Virus record (IMG/VR): IMGVR_UViG_3300043411_002457
Coordinates: 1-32,201 of that record
Length of the DNA stretch: 32,201 nt
Source of the DNA: a virus
Direction: 5' to 3' (one strand)
The notes under the pieces are model-generated. The model searched no databases. It saw nothing but the letters and a program-made list of their open reading frames with translations, and was not told the origin of the DNA. This document shows positions 14,249-23,347 of this stretch, piece after piece (positions within the stretch are counted from its first letter, which is position 1; every line of letters starts with the position of its first letter). The translations under genes and the position numbers were made by a program.

Positions 14249-14671
14249 TTATGATATTAGTTCCTTTCCATCTTTTTGTTGTTGATGGTAAAGTTCTTCT
14301 ACTTGATTTGCTCTAGCAACTTTCTCAACCCCATATTTATTAATCAATGAAGAAAAAGTATTTAGGTCCGTTTTTATCATTTTAATTTTACCTGAATCCA
14401 TATCTATTGATATTTTATCAATTTCTTGTTCTATCAATATATTAATCGATTCTTGATCAAACTTTTCAATTAAATTTTCGTTTATTGAAACTAATAATTC
14501 CTTTTCGAGAATGAAAAGATATTGATCTGACAATTTAGATATTTTAATTAAATTTTTTTGTTTTTCACTACCAATAAATTGGAATCTAACATTCAAAGGA
14601 AATGTCTTTTTGTTAAAAACGTGAAAAAAGGAATCTCTTGAAGATTCGGATAGTTCATAAAATGTGCTCAT
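14249..14671 (-). CDS. Hypothetical protein, possible degenerate phage metallopeptidase fold
   Basis: A 140-residue protein. The segment LLVSINENLIEKFDQES then ILIEQEIDKISID, and later KTDLNTFSSLINKYG, follow the layout of the small phage metallopeptidase family (strand, HELxH helix, then a third His before a helix ending in YG). Here the zinc ligands are absent: EQEID stands where HELxH is expected, and KTDL where the third H would be. If the relation is real, this is a non-catalytic descendant. The C-terminus is helical and polar with QQQ. It lies between the membrane protein at 14708 and the gene at 13586. I hold the relation as tentative. Confidence 0.6.
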   Translation of the reverse strand: MSTFYELSESSRDSFFHVFNKKTFPLNVRFQFIGSEKQKNLIKISKLSDQYLFILEKELLVSINENLIEKFDQESINILIEQEIDKISIDMDSGKIKMIKTDLNTFSSLINKYGVEKVARANQVEELYHQQQKDGKELIS

Positions 14672-14707
14672 GTTTTATTTAGTTGTATATTGATATTCAA
14701 ATATTGT

Positions 14708-15127
14708 TTATAGAATTATAAGCAATGTTGATAATAATATTATTATAGTTGTTGGGACAATACCAAACCAAATAATATTATTTACTTTAACCGAGTTCAA
14801 ATGTTTAAATCCAATTATAATTAAAAATGAAAATTTGTCTACTTTTTGAGGCGGTTTATAGAAATCATAAAGCTCAGAGAGACCGATTGAATTCAAATAT
14901 TCACTGAGTTTAGATAGATAATCTATTATAAAATTTTCAGATAGTCTATCAACATCTGATTTTCTTAAATTATATGGTTCTCCTAACGCATCTGGTACAT
15001 TCAATACTGTATACATGCGATTAGCTCGATCAATCTTTATTCCAAACTTGGAAAATAGATTATTTTTATTATCAAGAATAGATTTCCTATACTCTCGATA
15101 TAGTAAAAATTTCCTAAATAGATTCAT
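14708..15127 (-). CDS. Hypothetical membrane-anchored protein downstream of tape measure
   Basis: A 139-residue protein starting MNLFRKFLLYREYRKS, basic at the N-terminus. A middle soluble part contains VLNVPDALGEPYNLRKSDVDR. The C-terminus has one or two hydrophobic helices (FSFLIIIGF and NIIWFGIVPTTIIILLSTLL), so it should be anchored in the inner membrane. The first residues faintly resemble the shared capsid-targeting peptide but lack the (L/I/F)xE end. It may be co-transcribed with the tape-measure gene (31 nt between). Function unknown. Confidence 0.65.
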   Translation of the reverse strand: MNLFRKFLLYREYRKSILDNKNNLFSKFGIKIDRANRMYTVLNVPDALGEPYNLRKSDVDRLSENFIIDYLSKLSEYLNSIGLSELYDFYKPPQKVDKFSFLIIIGFKHLNSVKVNNIIWFGIVPTTIIILLSTLLIIL

Positions 15128-15158
15128 ATAATATTCTATCCAAAATTTAAATATAAGT

Positions 15159-18100
15159 TTACTTTTTGCCTATCGTAACTTCTCCATGTATAGACATTAT
15201 GTAGTTCTTAAGAGCTCCTCTAGATCCAACCACTGATGATATATCAGCCAAAATAGCTGTCATTGTTTCAACTCTTTCTAAAAGATTTTTCATTTCAGGT
15301 ATTTCCAGCACCGTTTCGGATGTAGTTGGTGTTGATATCGATGATTGTCTACCTTCACTTGGGTTTTTTTCTTTATTGTAATTTCGAATTGCCTCACTTA
15401 GTCTGTCCGATCTTTCTTCGATTTTTTGAACAATTTTTTCAAATTGTTTATCTCCAACAGTATTCAGTAATACCATACTGTGGGTTATGGAACTTACAGA
15501 TGATATTTTATCGGTGTTTATATTTTCAAGGCTATTTGTGAAATTATCTACAGAACTTGCTAATTTATCAAACGCCATTGATATTCTTTCTAAATTAGTT
15601 AGAGATGATTCTATTGATAGATTATCAACTCCAAGACTAGACATACCAGAAATTTTCTGATTAAGATAGGATATTAGGTCAGACAATTGACCTATTTTAT
15701 TTTTCTTATTTTCAACATCTTCAATAGATGGATAATTTGATAACATATTAGAAATCTTTGATATTGATAAAGAGAAATCATCCACCCAATTAATATTAGG
15801 AGCGGTTGGTGAGGTAAGAGAAATTTCAGATAGTATCTTAGATATCTCAGATATAGACTGAGATAACATTATCGATTTTTCCTTTATATCAGGTGGTAGT
15901 CCATTAATTTGCGAAAATGATTTTCCAAATTTATCAATTGATGAGGAAACTCCATTTGTCCAGTCTTGATTTGGATAATTACTATATGAAGGTATTCTTG
16001 AAAATGATTCAGAAACAACACCAATTAAGCTAATTATAGATTCAATTTTTGATTTACTAGACAGTATTTGATCTATTGATATCTGATCTATTGCCATTAA
16101 TGGATCTTTAATTGATGATATAAATTGATTGATTTTTTTCGACCACTCATTATTCTGAATATCAGATATATCAATTGAAGGTGGTTTTATTTGAGATATT
16201 TTATCTGATATAACTTTAGATATCCCCAATATATTTTCAATTTTTTGAACTATGGAGGACGGATCGATATTAAATTTATTAATATAATCGACCATCGATC
16301 CAATATTAGAAATTGATGATTTTATCATTGAATACCAATCAACATTTGGTAAATTCTCTGAATATTTGACATTTGATATTCGAGAGGAGATTGAGTTTAC
16401 AACATCGAATATAGATTCTATCTTACTTTTGTCTACCTGATAATTGAAATCTGACATTGATCCAACAGATTTCAGTAGATTAGAAATATTAGATATCCAA
16501 TTTGGTGGAGGTATATTTACCTCATATGACGCCTTTGAAGTTGATATTGATATAGAATTAATAACTTTAATAATGTCATCAATATTTTTTGTAACTGACA
16601 TCATACGATCCTTTGGATATTGTAGTGTTAGTACTTTAGAAACTTCCTCAATGAGTCCCTTTATAGTTCCAACCCAATCAGATGAGGATTTATTAATATT
16701 TGGTATTTTTATAGATGATAATTTTGAAGACATCATCGATAAGGAATTTATAGTTGAGTCAGATATTTCGGGGACATCTAAATCTGATAGTCCACTGAAT
16801 GATTTGAAAGATTGTTCAATTGATCTAACCCAATCCATATCGGGATATTTACTAAATTTACCAATGGATAATATTCTATCTATTGATACAATTTCCCTAG
16901 CCATATCTTCTAGACTAGATCCAAGCCCGGACTTTATGAAGTCACCAATTGAACTAAATATCGATTTATTTTCTCCGATTTGGATAAATGATAACAAAGA
17001 TGATGCAACTCCATTTATCCAATTTTTGTTTGGATAAATTTCATATCTTCCCTTTGATAGAATTTGGTCAACACTAACAATTGATTTAGCTATGTCAGTT
17101 ACTCCACCACCAAAAAGGCTTGAAATTTTGTCTCTCATCATAGACATAAAGCTTGGAATTGACATTAGTCCTATCATTGATACTATAGAATTTTTAATTC
17201 CTATATTCCACTTATCATTAGGGAAGCTATTGAATTTTCCCCCAGAGAATGTTTCATCCATCATTTTGATTGTCTTGGTAACTCCCCATATTTTTATTGC
17301 ACCAAGAACCAAATCCCCAAATCCCAGATTCTTCTTTATATATGAGAGCAAATTACTTATATCTTTCAAAGTACTAAATACTCCTGATGTCCACTTTGGA
17401 CTTGGATATTTTTTATAATTTCCTCCAGAAAATGCTTTATCAATTAACATTATTGTTCCGACAACAGCTAGGGTAGAAATTGTACCAAGGACAATAAGTG
17501 GTAAAGCAAATGCTAGTCCGATTACTGCGGACCCAAATTTTGATACAATAGATAGAGTCGGATCTACCCAATCATTTGATGGGAATTTTTTAAATGTCCC
17601 CCTTGTGAAAATTGTATCGACTACTCTAATTGTTTCAGCTATAGACTCGACAGACATTAATCCTAGAACAATTAGAGGGAAGAATAATCCCAAAGCAGCT
17701 GATCCCAATCCGAATCCACTTATTAATATTCCGGCGGATGTTGCCCACTCAATTGGAGGTACCTTACTATAATTGCCGGATCCTAAAATATAAGAAACTC
17801 CAACGATTGTTCCGGCGACAGCTAGTATCACACCTAATCCAGCCCAAAAGAAAGGATTTATAGCTTGGAATCCTAAAATAATCGCACCGAGTCCAAATCC
17901 CGCTATCGACATCCCAACGCCTAGACACCAATCCATATCAGGATATAGTTTATAGTCACCGAGTCCAATTATAAATGATGTTGCTACTATTGTTCCGGCA
18001 GTTGCTAGGATCGCTCCCAATCCAATCCAAAACATTGGTAATATAGCAACAGTCCCTAATAATAAAGCACCAACACCAAACATACCCAAAGCTAGTCCTG

Positions 18101-20516
18101 AGTTAAGAGCCCAATCAACACTTGGGTATATTGAATAATCACCCATTCCTAATATATGTGAAGATGCGACAACTGTTATAGCAGTTACGACTATTGCTCC
18201 TAATCCAATCCAAAACATTGGGGTCATTGCTACTGATCCAAGTAACACAGCACCAATTCCAAACATGCCTAAGGATAGTCCTGAACCTAAAGACCACTCC
18301 ATGCTCGGGTATATAGAATAATCACCCGCTCCTAGTATATAGGAGGATGCCATTACTACCAATGCAGTTACTACTATAGCACCCAACCCAACCCAAAACA
18401 TGGGGGTCATTGCAGTAGAACCAAGTAAGACTGCCCCTATTGCAAACATGGCCAATGATAGTCCCGAGTTTAAAGACCACTCTAAGCTTGGATACATCGA
18501 ATAATCACCCATCGACAAAATAACAGAGGATAGAGCAATTGTGGCTGATATAGCTAATATTGATATACCACCTTTGATAAAGTCCTGAGGACCGCCCATT
18601 TTACTTAGTATTTTAATAGCTCCTCCAAATACAATAGAGACTAATCCAATTGACACTCCAATTCCGATAAATGATAATATCTGAGACATTGTTACATCAG
18701 CCATATTGCTTATAATATGACTAGCTGCTAATATTGACCCAGACATAGCTAAGATAATGACTGTTCCCTTCAAAACATCAGAATAGGACACACCCTTTAT
18801 TCCTGATAGTAGGGGCTTGACTACATAACTTAAAATAACGAAAACTCCTGCTATTAGGATTGATGTAATGGCCTGGAAAAGTCCAATTGGAGTGACCATA
18901 GATAATAACTGGGACGACGCCATTATTGCTCCAGATAAAGCAACCAATACAATAGGCATCATTAATGATGCCTTAAGTGCGTCTCCAGGTGATATGTCTT
19001 TGAAGCTTTTTATTAATTTATTCAATCCATAAGCCATAACAGTAAAAGTCCCAGCGATTAGTATTGCTGTTAAAGCTTGGAATAATCCGATTGGTTTAAC
19101 TAGTCCTAGCAAATATGATGATCCAACAATAGAAGCTGAAATAGCAATCATAACTATCGGCATCATAGCGGATGCTTTAAGAGCATCTGTTATACTAACC
19201 CCTTTAAATGAACTTATTAATTTTGATAACCCATATGATAGTGTTGTAAATACCCCAGCGATTAGTATTGCTGTTAAAGCTTGAAATAGCCCAATTGGCT
19301 TAACTAATCCTAGTAAATATGATGAACCCGCAATTGCCGCTGACATCGCGATTAATGTTATTGGTATCATTACTGATGCCTTAATTGCTGTTGAGGTATC
19401 AATTCCCTTAAACGATGATATTATTTTTGATATACCAAATCCTATTGTTGCAAATACACCTGCTATCATAATTGATGTGATAGCTTGAAATAGTCCAATT
19501 GGCTTAATTAATCCTAGTAAATATGATGAACCCGCAATTGCTGCGGATATACTAACCATTAATATTGGTATTGTTAGAGATGATTTGAGTATACTAGAAT
19601 TATCCCCACTAAACGAGGATATAAATTTAGAAATTCCAAATCCTATAATCGAGAAAGTACCAGCGATCATTATAGCTGTTAAAGATTGTGTCAAAGTAAT
19701 TGGACGAATAGTTGATAATATAAATGATGATAATGCAATAGCAGTAGAAATACCCAATGTTACTATAACCAAATCTTTAACTTTCTTTGGATCTAAATTC
19801 ATTTCAGATATTTTGGAAAAAGCTAAAGCTATTAATGGCAAAGCTACAGATAGAGAAATGATTGAAACGAAATCAACTTGTCCGACAATTTTAAGCGCCA
19901 TTCCAATCGCTAATACACCCGCCGCTATAACTAAGACAGTTGAGATCCCATCTTTTATATCTTTAATGTTATCTTTTACTTTTCCAAAAAAACCAATTTC
20001 TTTATTATCTTTTTTACCATCCTTCTTACTTTCCTTGCCCATTTCTTTAATTGTTTCTGGCTTTGCTTCAACCTTAACAGGACCTTCAATATTTTCTTTT
20101 TTGAACACCATATCCCCTCTACCAATCTCTTTTATTGTTTCCTGTGGATTCTCAACTCTATTGAATGGTAATTCATCTTCAAATTTTCTACCCAATTCAA
20201 TTATTGTCTTTTGGGAATTATCTATTGATTTTAGAATTGACTCATTCTTGGATATTCTTTTATTGCTCTCCTTTAGAATATTAAGTATTGTTTCTTGATT
20301 TTTTATTAAATTTTCTTGAGTCTGTAATATGGATGTTGAGACATTCTTGATGTCTAACAACGAATTACTAATTTCCAATAGACTATTCGAAATCTTTTCA
20401 GGTTTAAGAATTGAACCAATGGGTGTCTTTGAATCCTTGATTTTATTCAAAGAATTAGATATCTCCACAAGAGATAGAGATAGATTATTTAGAGCATTTA
20501 ATAACTGTGTATCCAT
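15159..20516 (-). CDS. Tape-measure-like giant repeat protein
   Basis: A 1785-residue protein, by far the largest here. It begins with a Leu- and Ser-rich coiled coil (1-120) and a Lys/Glu linker (130-180). A long hydrophobic middle (about 185-1000) holds many membrane-like helices in exact tandem repeats: five units of 67-68 residues containing KPIGLFQA, then units of 61 residues containing GDYSxYPSxxW and FWIGLGAI. The last 750 residues are Ser- and Ile-rich, with repeated YPxxxW elements spaced by helices, and end GEVTIGKK. Length, hydrophobic repeats and helical C-terminus are features of tape-measure proteins, which set tail length and may be ejected into the host envelope. T4 gp29 is only 590 residues, so the tail would be far longer or the protein only partly used as a ruler. 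A membrane-acting ejection protein is the main alternative. The start ATG 20516 follows a TATATATA box. Confidence 0.7.
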   Translation of the reverse strand: MDTQLLNALNNLSLSLVEISNSLNKIKDSKTPIGSILKPEKISNSLLEISNSLLDIKNVSTSILQTQENLIKNQETILNILKESNKRISKNESILKSIDNSQKTIIELGRKFEDELPFNRVENPQETIKEIGRGDMVFKKENIEGPVKVEAKPETIKEMGKESKKDGKKDNKEIGFFGKVKDNIKDIKDGISTVLVIAAGVLAIGMALKIVGQVDFVSIISLSVALPLIALAFSKISEMNLDPKKVKDLVIVTLGISTAIALSSFILSTIRPITLTQSLTAIMIAGTFSIIGFGISKFISSFSGDNSSILKSSLTIPILMVSISAAIAGSSYLLGLIKPIGLFQAITSIMIAGVFATIGFGISKIISSFKGIDTSTAIKASVMIPITLIAMSAAIAGSSYLLGLVKPIGLFQALTAILIAGVFTTLSYGLSKLISSFKGVSITDALKASAMMPIVMIAISASIVGSSYLLGLVKPIGLFQALTAILIAGTFTVMAYGLNKLIKSFKDISPGDALKASLMMPIVLVALSGAIMASSQLLSMVTPIGLFQAITSILIAGVFVILSYVVKPLLSGIKGVSYSDVLKGTVIILAMSGSILAASHIISNMADVTMSQILSFIGIGVSIGLVSIVFGGAIKILSKMGGPQDFIKGGISILAISATIALSSVILSMGDYSMYPSLEWSLNSGLSLAMFAIGAVLLGSTAMTPMFWVGLGAIVVTALVVMASSYILGAGDYSIYPSMEWSLGSGLSLGMFGIGAVLLGSVAMTPMFWIGLGAIVVTAITVVASSHILGMGDYSIYPSVDWALNSGLALGMFGVGALLLGTVAILPMFWIGLGAILATAGTIVATSFIIGLGDYKLYPDMDWCLGVGMSIAGFGLGAIILGFQAINPFFWAGLGVILAVAGTIVGVSYILGSGNYSKVPPIEWATSAGILISGFGLGSAALGLFFPLIVLGLMSVESIAETIRVVDTIFTRGTFKKFPSNDWVDPTLSIVSKFGSAVIGLAFALPLIVLGTISTLAVVGTIMLIDKAFSGGNYKKYPSPKWTSGVFSTLKDISNLLSYIKKNLGFGDLVLGAIKIWGVTKTIKMMDETFSGGKFNSFPNDKWNIGIKNSIVSMIGLMSIPSFMSMMRDKISSLFGGGVTDIAKSIVSVDQILSKGRYEIYPNKNWINGVASSLLSFIQIGENKSIFSSIGDFIKSGLGSSLEDMAREIVSIDRILSIGKFSKYPDMDWVRSIEQSFKSFSGLSDLDVPEISDSTINSLSMMSSKLSSIKIPNINKSSSDWVGTIKGLIEEVSKVLTLQYPKDRMMSVTKNIDDIIKVINSISISTSKASYEVNIPPPNWISNISNLLKSVGSMSDFNYQVDKSKIESIFDVVNSISSRISNVKYSENLPNVDWYSMIKSSISNIGSMVDYINKFNIDPSSIVQKIENILGISKVISDKISQIKPPSIDISDIQNNEWSKKINQFISSIKDPLMAIDQISIDQILSSKSKIESIISLIGVVSESFSRIPSYSNYPNQDWTNGVSSSIDKFGKSFSQINGLPPDIKEKSIMLSQSISEISKILSEISLTSPTAPNINWVDDFSLSISKISNMLSNYPSIEDVENKKNKIGQLSDLISYLNQKISGMSSLGVDNLSIESSLTNLERISMAFDKLASSVDNFTNSLENINTDKISSVSSITHSMVLLNTVGDKQFEKIVQKIEERSDRLSEAIRNYNKEKNPSEGRQSSISTPTTSETVLEIPEMKNLLERVETMTAILADISSVVGSRGALKNYIMSIHGEVTIGKK
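17770..18560 (-). repeat. 61-codon (183-bp) tandem repeats in tape measure
   Basis: A shared string, AATAATCACCC or a close variant on the plus strand, recurs at 17951, 18134, 18317 and 18500, exactly 183 bp apart. Each unit codes for GDYSxYPSxxW, a Gly-rich helix and MFWIGLGAI. Boundaries are approximate. Confidence 0.8.
18830..19720 (-). repeat. 68-codon (204-bp) tandem repeats in tape measure
   Basis: The landmark CCAATT or CCGATT (part of KPIG) occurs at 18883, 19087, 19291 and 19495, exactly 204 bp apart; a further copy near 19696 is 201 bp away. Units at 19291 and 19495 remain nearly identical in sequence, so duplication is recent or kept homogeneous. Boundaries are approximate. Confidence 0.8.
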
Positions 20517-20532
20517 TTAACTTTTGTTATCT

Positions 20533-20570
20533 GATATATATAAATTCTATTGCATTCTTTAATATATAAA
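20533..20570. promoter_or_regulatory. Divergent promoter region, tape measure and small-protein cassette
   Basis: The minus strand has TTTATATATATC (20533-20544) before the tape measure. The plus strand has TTAATATATAAA (20559-20570) before the first cassette gene. Only 68 nt separate the two starts. Confidence 0.4.
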
Positions 20571-20584
20571 CTAAAAATTGGCCT

Positions 20585-21028
20585 ATGCAGATTATGAAAT
20601 TTAAAAAGTTCATCACTTCAATAAGTGAGTCTGTTAAGGAATTAAGCTTAAATAGAATACTAGATAAAATATCAAAGGATGGAAAAATAACTGATGGTGA
20701 AAGAAATTTTTTAAATAATTACGAAAAATCAAACGATAGAGATTATCGTATGATATCAAAGGAGTCGGTTATTTCAACAATTAAAGAATTAAAAAATTCA
20801 GGAAAAAGAATCATTTGTAACCTACATGATAGAAACGGATTAATTGGTCTAGAAATCGTTAATTTCGAGAATAATTTCCAATCAGATGAATGTATTTTAA
20901 GCTTGAAAGGTGGAGAAAAATTCAAGTTGGATGATAGATTTTTATACAACATATCATGGGATATGGATGGTAACATCTATTATCTAGAGTTAGATAGCGA
21001 ATATTTTGAAAAAATACCACTAAAATGA
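20585..21028 (+). CDS. Hypothetical protein with capsid-targeting-like N-terminus and ILDKIS module
   Basis: A 147-residue protein, first of five small genes in the plus-strand cassette. Starting at ATG 20585 it reads MQIMKFKKFITSISES; the second ATG at 20594 gives MKFKKFITSISES, which fits the shared N-terminal peptide better, whereas the first is nearer the promoter box. ISE before Ser is a possible prohead-protease site. Next comes RILDKISKDG and ERNFLNNY, the same helical hairpin as in the protein at 889-1353. The C-terminal half is beta-rich (RIICNLHDRNGLIGLEIV). The last codon overlaps the next start (ATGA). Function unknown; packaging is inferred. Confidence 0.75.
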   Translation: MQIMKFKKFITSISESVKELSLNRILDKISKDGKITDGERNFLNNYEKSNDRDYRMISKESVISTIKELKNSGKRIICNLHDRNGLIGLEIVNFENNFQSDECILSLKGGEKFKLDDRFLYNISWDMDGNIYYLELDSEYFEKIPLK

Positions 21029-22122
21029 TCAAGAAATTCAACGAATTCAACGAATCAATTTCTGGAACAGAATTAGTGGGTCCGATGGGTCCTAATTACG
21101 GACCTACTAATTTACCAACTAAACCAAATGCTAAAGATACTGATGTTGTTTATTCAGATAATTATGGTAAATTAGTCACATATGATCAATATCAAGAAAT
21201 GTATCAAGATTATCTAAAAAAAGGAGGCGATCCAATACATGGATTCAATTTGAAAAATCTAGAAATAGTTTTATCAAAATTAAATGAATCTCTTGATATA
21301 AACCAAGAAGAAATTTTAGATTGTTTTATTGACATTTTAGACCTAGGAGCAAAAATTGAATTTGATGAAGATTTTGATGGAGATGGTACTCCGTGTTTAG
21401 AAATTGAATTAATTGGTGGATATGGCCAATATAAAAAGGATGATTGTTATGATTTTTTTGTTGATATGTATAAAATATCAACAAAATTAATAGAACTATC
21501 TGATTCATACTTATTAGGATCACGTTTGGCATTTAATAAAATTAAAAATAAACCTCTAAAAGAGAAAATAAAATTAGAAAAATATTCAGAATTAACAAGA
21601 AATCAAATTGCAAGATTTGAAAATTCATTCGGGCTTATAGTTACAGATATCACATTTCAATTTTCGGAATATGATAACCTACCATCATACCCGATGTTCA
21701 GAATAAAATTTCAAAAAACAAAGATCAATGAATTATTTTCTAATAGGTTCTATGATGAGATAAACTATACTGTTCAAGACTATCTTAGAGATCTAATAGA
21801 TGATGGAATTGAGGTGGAGTTTAAAGAGGCTTCTCACTATTGTTCAATAGATTTAGAATGGAAAGGTGAAGATTGGTACTCAAATATGTCAAGAGAGAGT
21901 AGAATGTTTTTACAGGATTTAAAATCCATGTATTCTCGTACAAAGGATGTAAAATACAATTTTGAAGCCGGACGTGAGGTGAAAAAATTTGTAAAATCCA
22001 CAATTACTCAAAAATATTTTGATGGTATAGAAAAATTATTAGATGCTAATATTTTAAATGTTTATTTTGATGATTATGGTTGGGGGGTTAGTGCCAAAAT
22101 TTCACTATCAAGTATAATATGA
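21025..22122 (+). CDS. Hypothetical two-module protein with capsid-targeting-like N-terminus
   Basis: A 365-residue protein starting MIKKFNEFNES, a very good match to the capsid-targeting pattern with possible cuts after FNE7 or FNE10. A linker rich in Pro and Gly (GPMGPNYGPTNLP) follows. Then come two copies of a module of about 130 residues. Each opens with a helix ending in an acidic strand (ILDCFIDILDLGAKIEF and LRDLIDDGIEVEF) and closes with an edge strand (FRIKFQ, VSAKISLSSI). The same module occurs once in each of the next two genes, so the set arose by duplication. Coupled to both neighbours by 4-nt overlaps. I do not recognise the fold or function. Confidence 0.8.
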   Translation: MIKKFNEFNESISGTELVGPMGPNYGPTNLPTKPNAKDTDVVYSDNYGKLVTYDQYQEMYQDYLKKGGDPIHGFNLKNLEIVLSKLNESLDINQEEILDCFIDILDLGAKIEFDEDFDGDGTPCLEIELIGGYGQYKKDDCYDFFVDMYKISTKLIELSDSYLLGSRLAFNKIKNKPLKEKIKLEKYSELTRNQIARFENSFGLIVTDITFQFSEYDNLPSYPMFRIKFQKTKINELFSNRFYDEINYTVQDYLRDLIDDGIEVEFKEASHYCSIDLEWKGEDWYSNMSRESRMFLQDLKSMYSRTKDVKYNFEAGREVKKFVKSTITQKYFDGIEKLLDANILNVYFDDYGWGVSAKISLSSII

Positions 22123-22577
22123 AACATCTATATAAGTTTAATGAGAATATAAAATCCGAAGAAATATCAGAAATGATAAAGGATATATTCCAAGAAGTCA
22201 TCGATGATGGTATAGATATTTCATATCGAAGAAATCAATGGGGTGTATTACTCGACCAAGATTCAATAGAATTCTCATGGTATGGACATTGGAAAAATTT
22301 AAATCTTTCCAAAGAATCTTATTCACTCATTTCAAAAATGGCAAATTTATCAAGAATATGTAATTATGCATCATTACCATTCGATGAAAATGACAATATT
22401 CAAAGTTTAATGAAAACTAATGAATACATTCTATTAAAAAGATATTTTGATAGAATGGGACAAGAGTTGGATATAAAGATAAAAAGTATTGATTATCTTC
22501 AAGATCCACCTGCACAATATTGGAATCTATGTAGTGGATATGTTGTTATTTTCATTTCAAAAATTGAAGCAATATGA
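22119..22577 (+). CDS. Paralogous single-module protein with capsid-targeting-like N-terminus
   Basis: A 152-residue protein starting MKHLYKFNENIK (possible cut after FNE9), followed by one copy of the cassette module: KDIFQEVIDDGIDISY, a Trp-rich middle and the closing strand YVVIFISKI. It is coupled by ATGA overlaps to the paralogs on either side. Function unknown. The combination of a conserved leader and a diverging body is what a family of packaged effector-like proteins would show, but that is inference. Confidence 0.8.
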   Translation: MKHLYKFNENIKSEEISEMIKDIFQEVIDDGIDISYRRNQWGVLLDQDSIEFSWYGHWKNLNLSKESYSLISKMANLSRICNYASLPFDENDNIQSLMKTNEYILLKRYFDRMGQELDIKIKSIDYLQDPPAQYWNLCSGYVVIFISKIEAI

Positions 22578-22981
22578 AGTACTTAGTCAAATTCAATGAG
22601 TCTAAATCCCAAGACGTTATAGATATCTTTCAAGATATTATAGACGATGGTGTATATGTTGAATATCATGATATGAAAGATACACATGATGAGATAGTAT
22701 TTGGGTTCAGGAACATAGATGTCACGTATCTATCAAAAGATTCAAATGATCTTTTAGAGGGATTAATAAGAATTTCTTATGATTTATCAATTAGGAAATA
22801 TGCCTTAGATCGATCCGAGGACATAGAAATGTTTTTAACGGATAGAATCTCTGGTGTTCCGAAAAATTATCTCGAAAGAATAATGAATGAATTCAATGTG
22901 AAAATATTTAATATTGAACATCGTCCCCGAGGACCATATTTAAGTCTTGTGATTATTTCCATTTCAAAAATCAATATATAG
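22574..22981 (+). CDS. Paralogous single-module protein with capsid-targeting-like N-terminus
   Basis: A 135-residue protein starting MKYLVKFNESK (possible cut FNE9 before Ser). The body is the same module: VIDIFQDIIDDGVYVEY near the start, a helical middle, and LSLVIISISKI at the end. About one third of positions in these two blocks agree with the 152-residue neighbour by eye. The 3' end contains the promoter box of the next gene (AATATATA, 22973-22980). Function unknown. Confidence 0.8.
   Translation: MKYLVKFNESKSQDVIDIFQDIIDDGVYVEYHDMKDTHDEIVFGFRNIDVTYLSKDSNDLLEGLIRISYDLSIRKYALDRSEDIEMFLTDRISGVPKNYLERIMNEFNVKIFNIEHRPRGPYLSLVIISISKINI
22973..22980 (+). promoter_or_regulatory. TATATA-type phage promoter box inside gene end
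   Basis: AATATATA ends 4 nt before the ATG of the 120-residue gene and overlaps the last codons of the upstream gene, so the last cassette member may have its own transcript. Confidence 0.35.
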
Positions 22982-22984
22982 ATT

Positions 22985-23347
22985 ATGAAACACCTAATTA
23001 AATTTAACGAACACGTCTATACAAAGGCGGCAAGCACCGAATCCAAGAGTTGGATGGAAAACTTTACGAAGTTGGTAAAGTACCTGAAGAACCAGATTGA
23101 TAATAGACAGGTTAAAGAATTCAAGAAAGATGGAGATAAATTCAACTTCACTGTCATGGGTCGAAAGTATGTTCTAGACACCAAGAAGAATTCAATAACT
23201 CTATTCATTAAGACTAAGGGTGAAGAAAGATCTGTTGACTTGGATCTTAAAAAAGAAGAAGTTTCAGAAATTGTATCTCTTCTGAAGAAGCCTCTAACAA
23301 GTCCTAAGGCTGATGAACAAGGCAGGAAGCCTTATCTGAAAGATTGA
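22985..23347 (+). CDS. Small basic protein with capsid-targeting-like N-terminus
   Basis: A 120-residue Lys-rich protein starting MKHLIKFNEHV, with FNE9 as a possible prohead-protease site. The body is not the IDDG module of its neighbours: it has a helix (WMENFTKLVKYLKNQI), then strands (FNFTVMGRKYVL and SITLFIKTKG) and a basic tail ending KPYLKD. High net positive charge after a removable leader is also typical of T4 internal proteins IPI to IPIII, which travel with DNA. The base composition is less AT-rich than that of its neighbours, which may reflect a different origin. The 3' end overlaps a convergent gene by 16 nt. Confidence 0.8.
   Translation: MKHLIKFNEHVYTKAASTESKSWMENFTKLVKYLKNQIDNRQVKEFKKDGDKFNFTVMGRKYVLDTKKNSITLFIKTKGEERSVDLDLKKEEVSEIVSLLKKPLTSPKADEQGRKPYLKD

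Noticed and set aside
16444-20298. Long open frames opposite the tape measure (for example 16444-17037 and 19585-20298, plus strand)
   Set aside because: They arise from the repetitive Ser/Ile/Leu-rich codons of the tape measure on the other strand and have no promoter box or domain.
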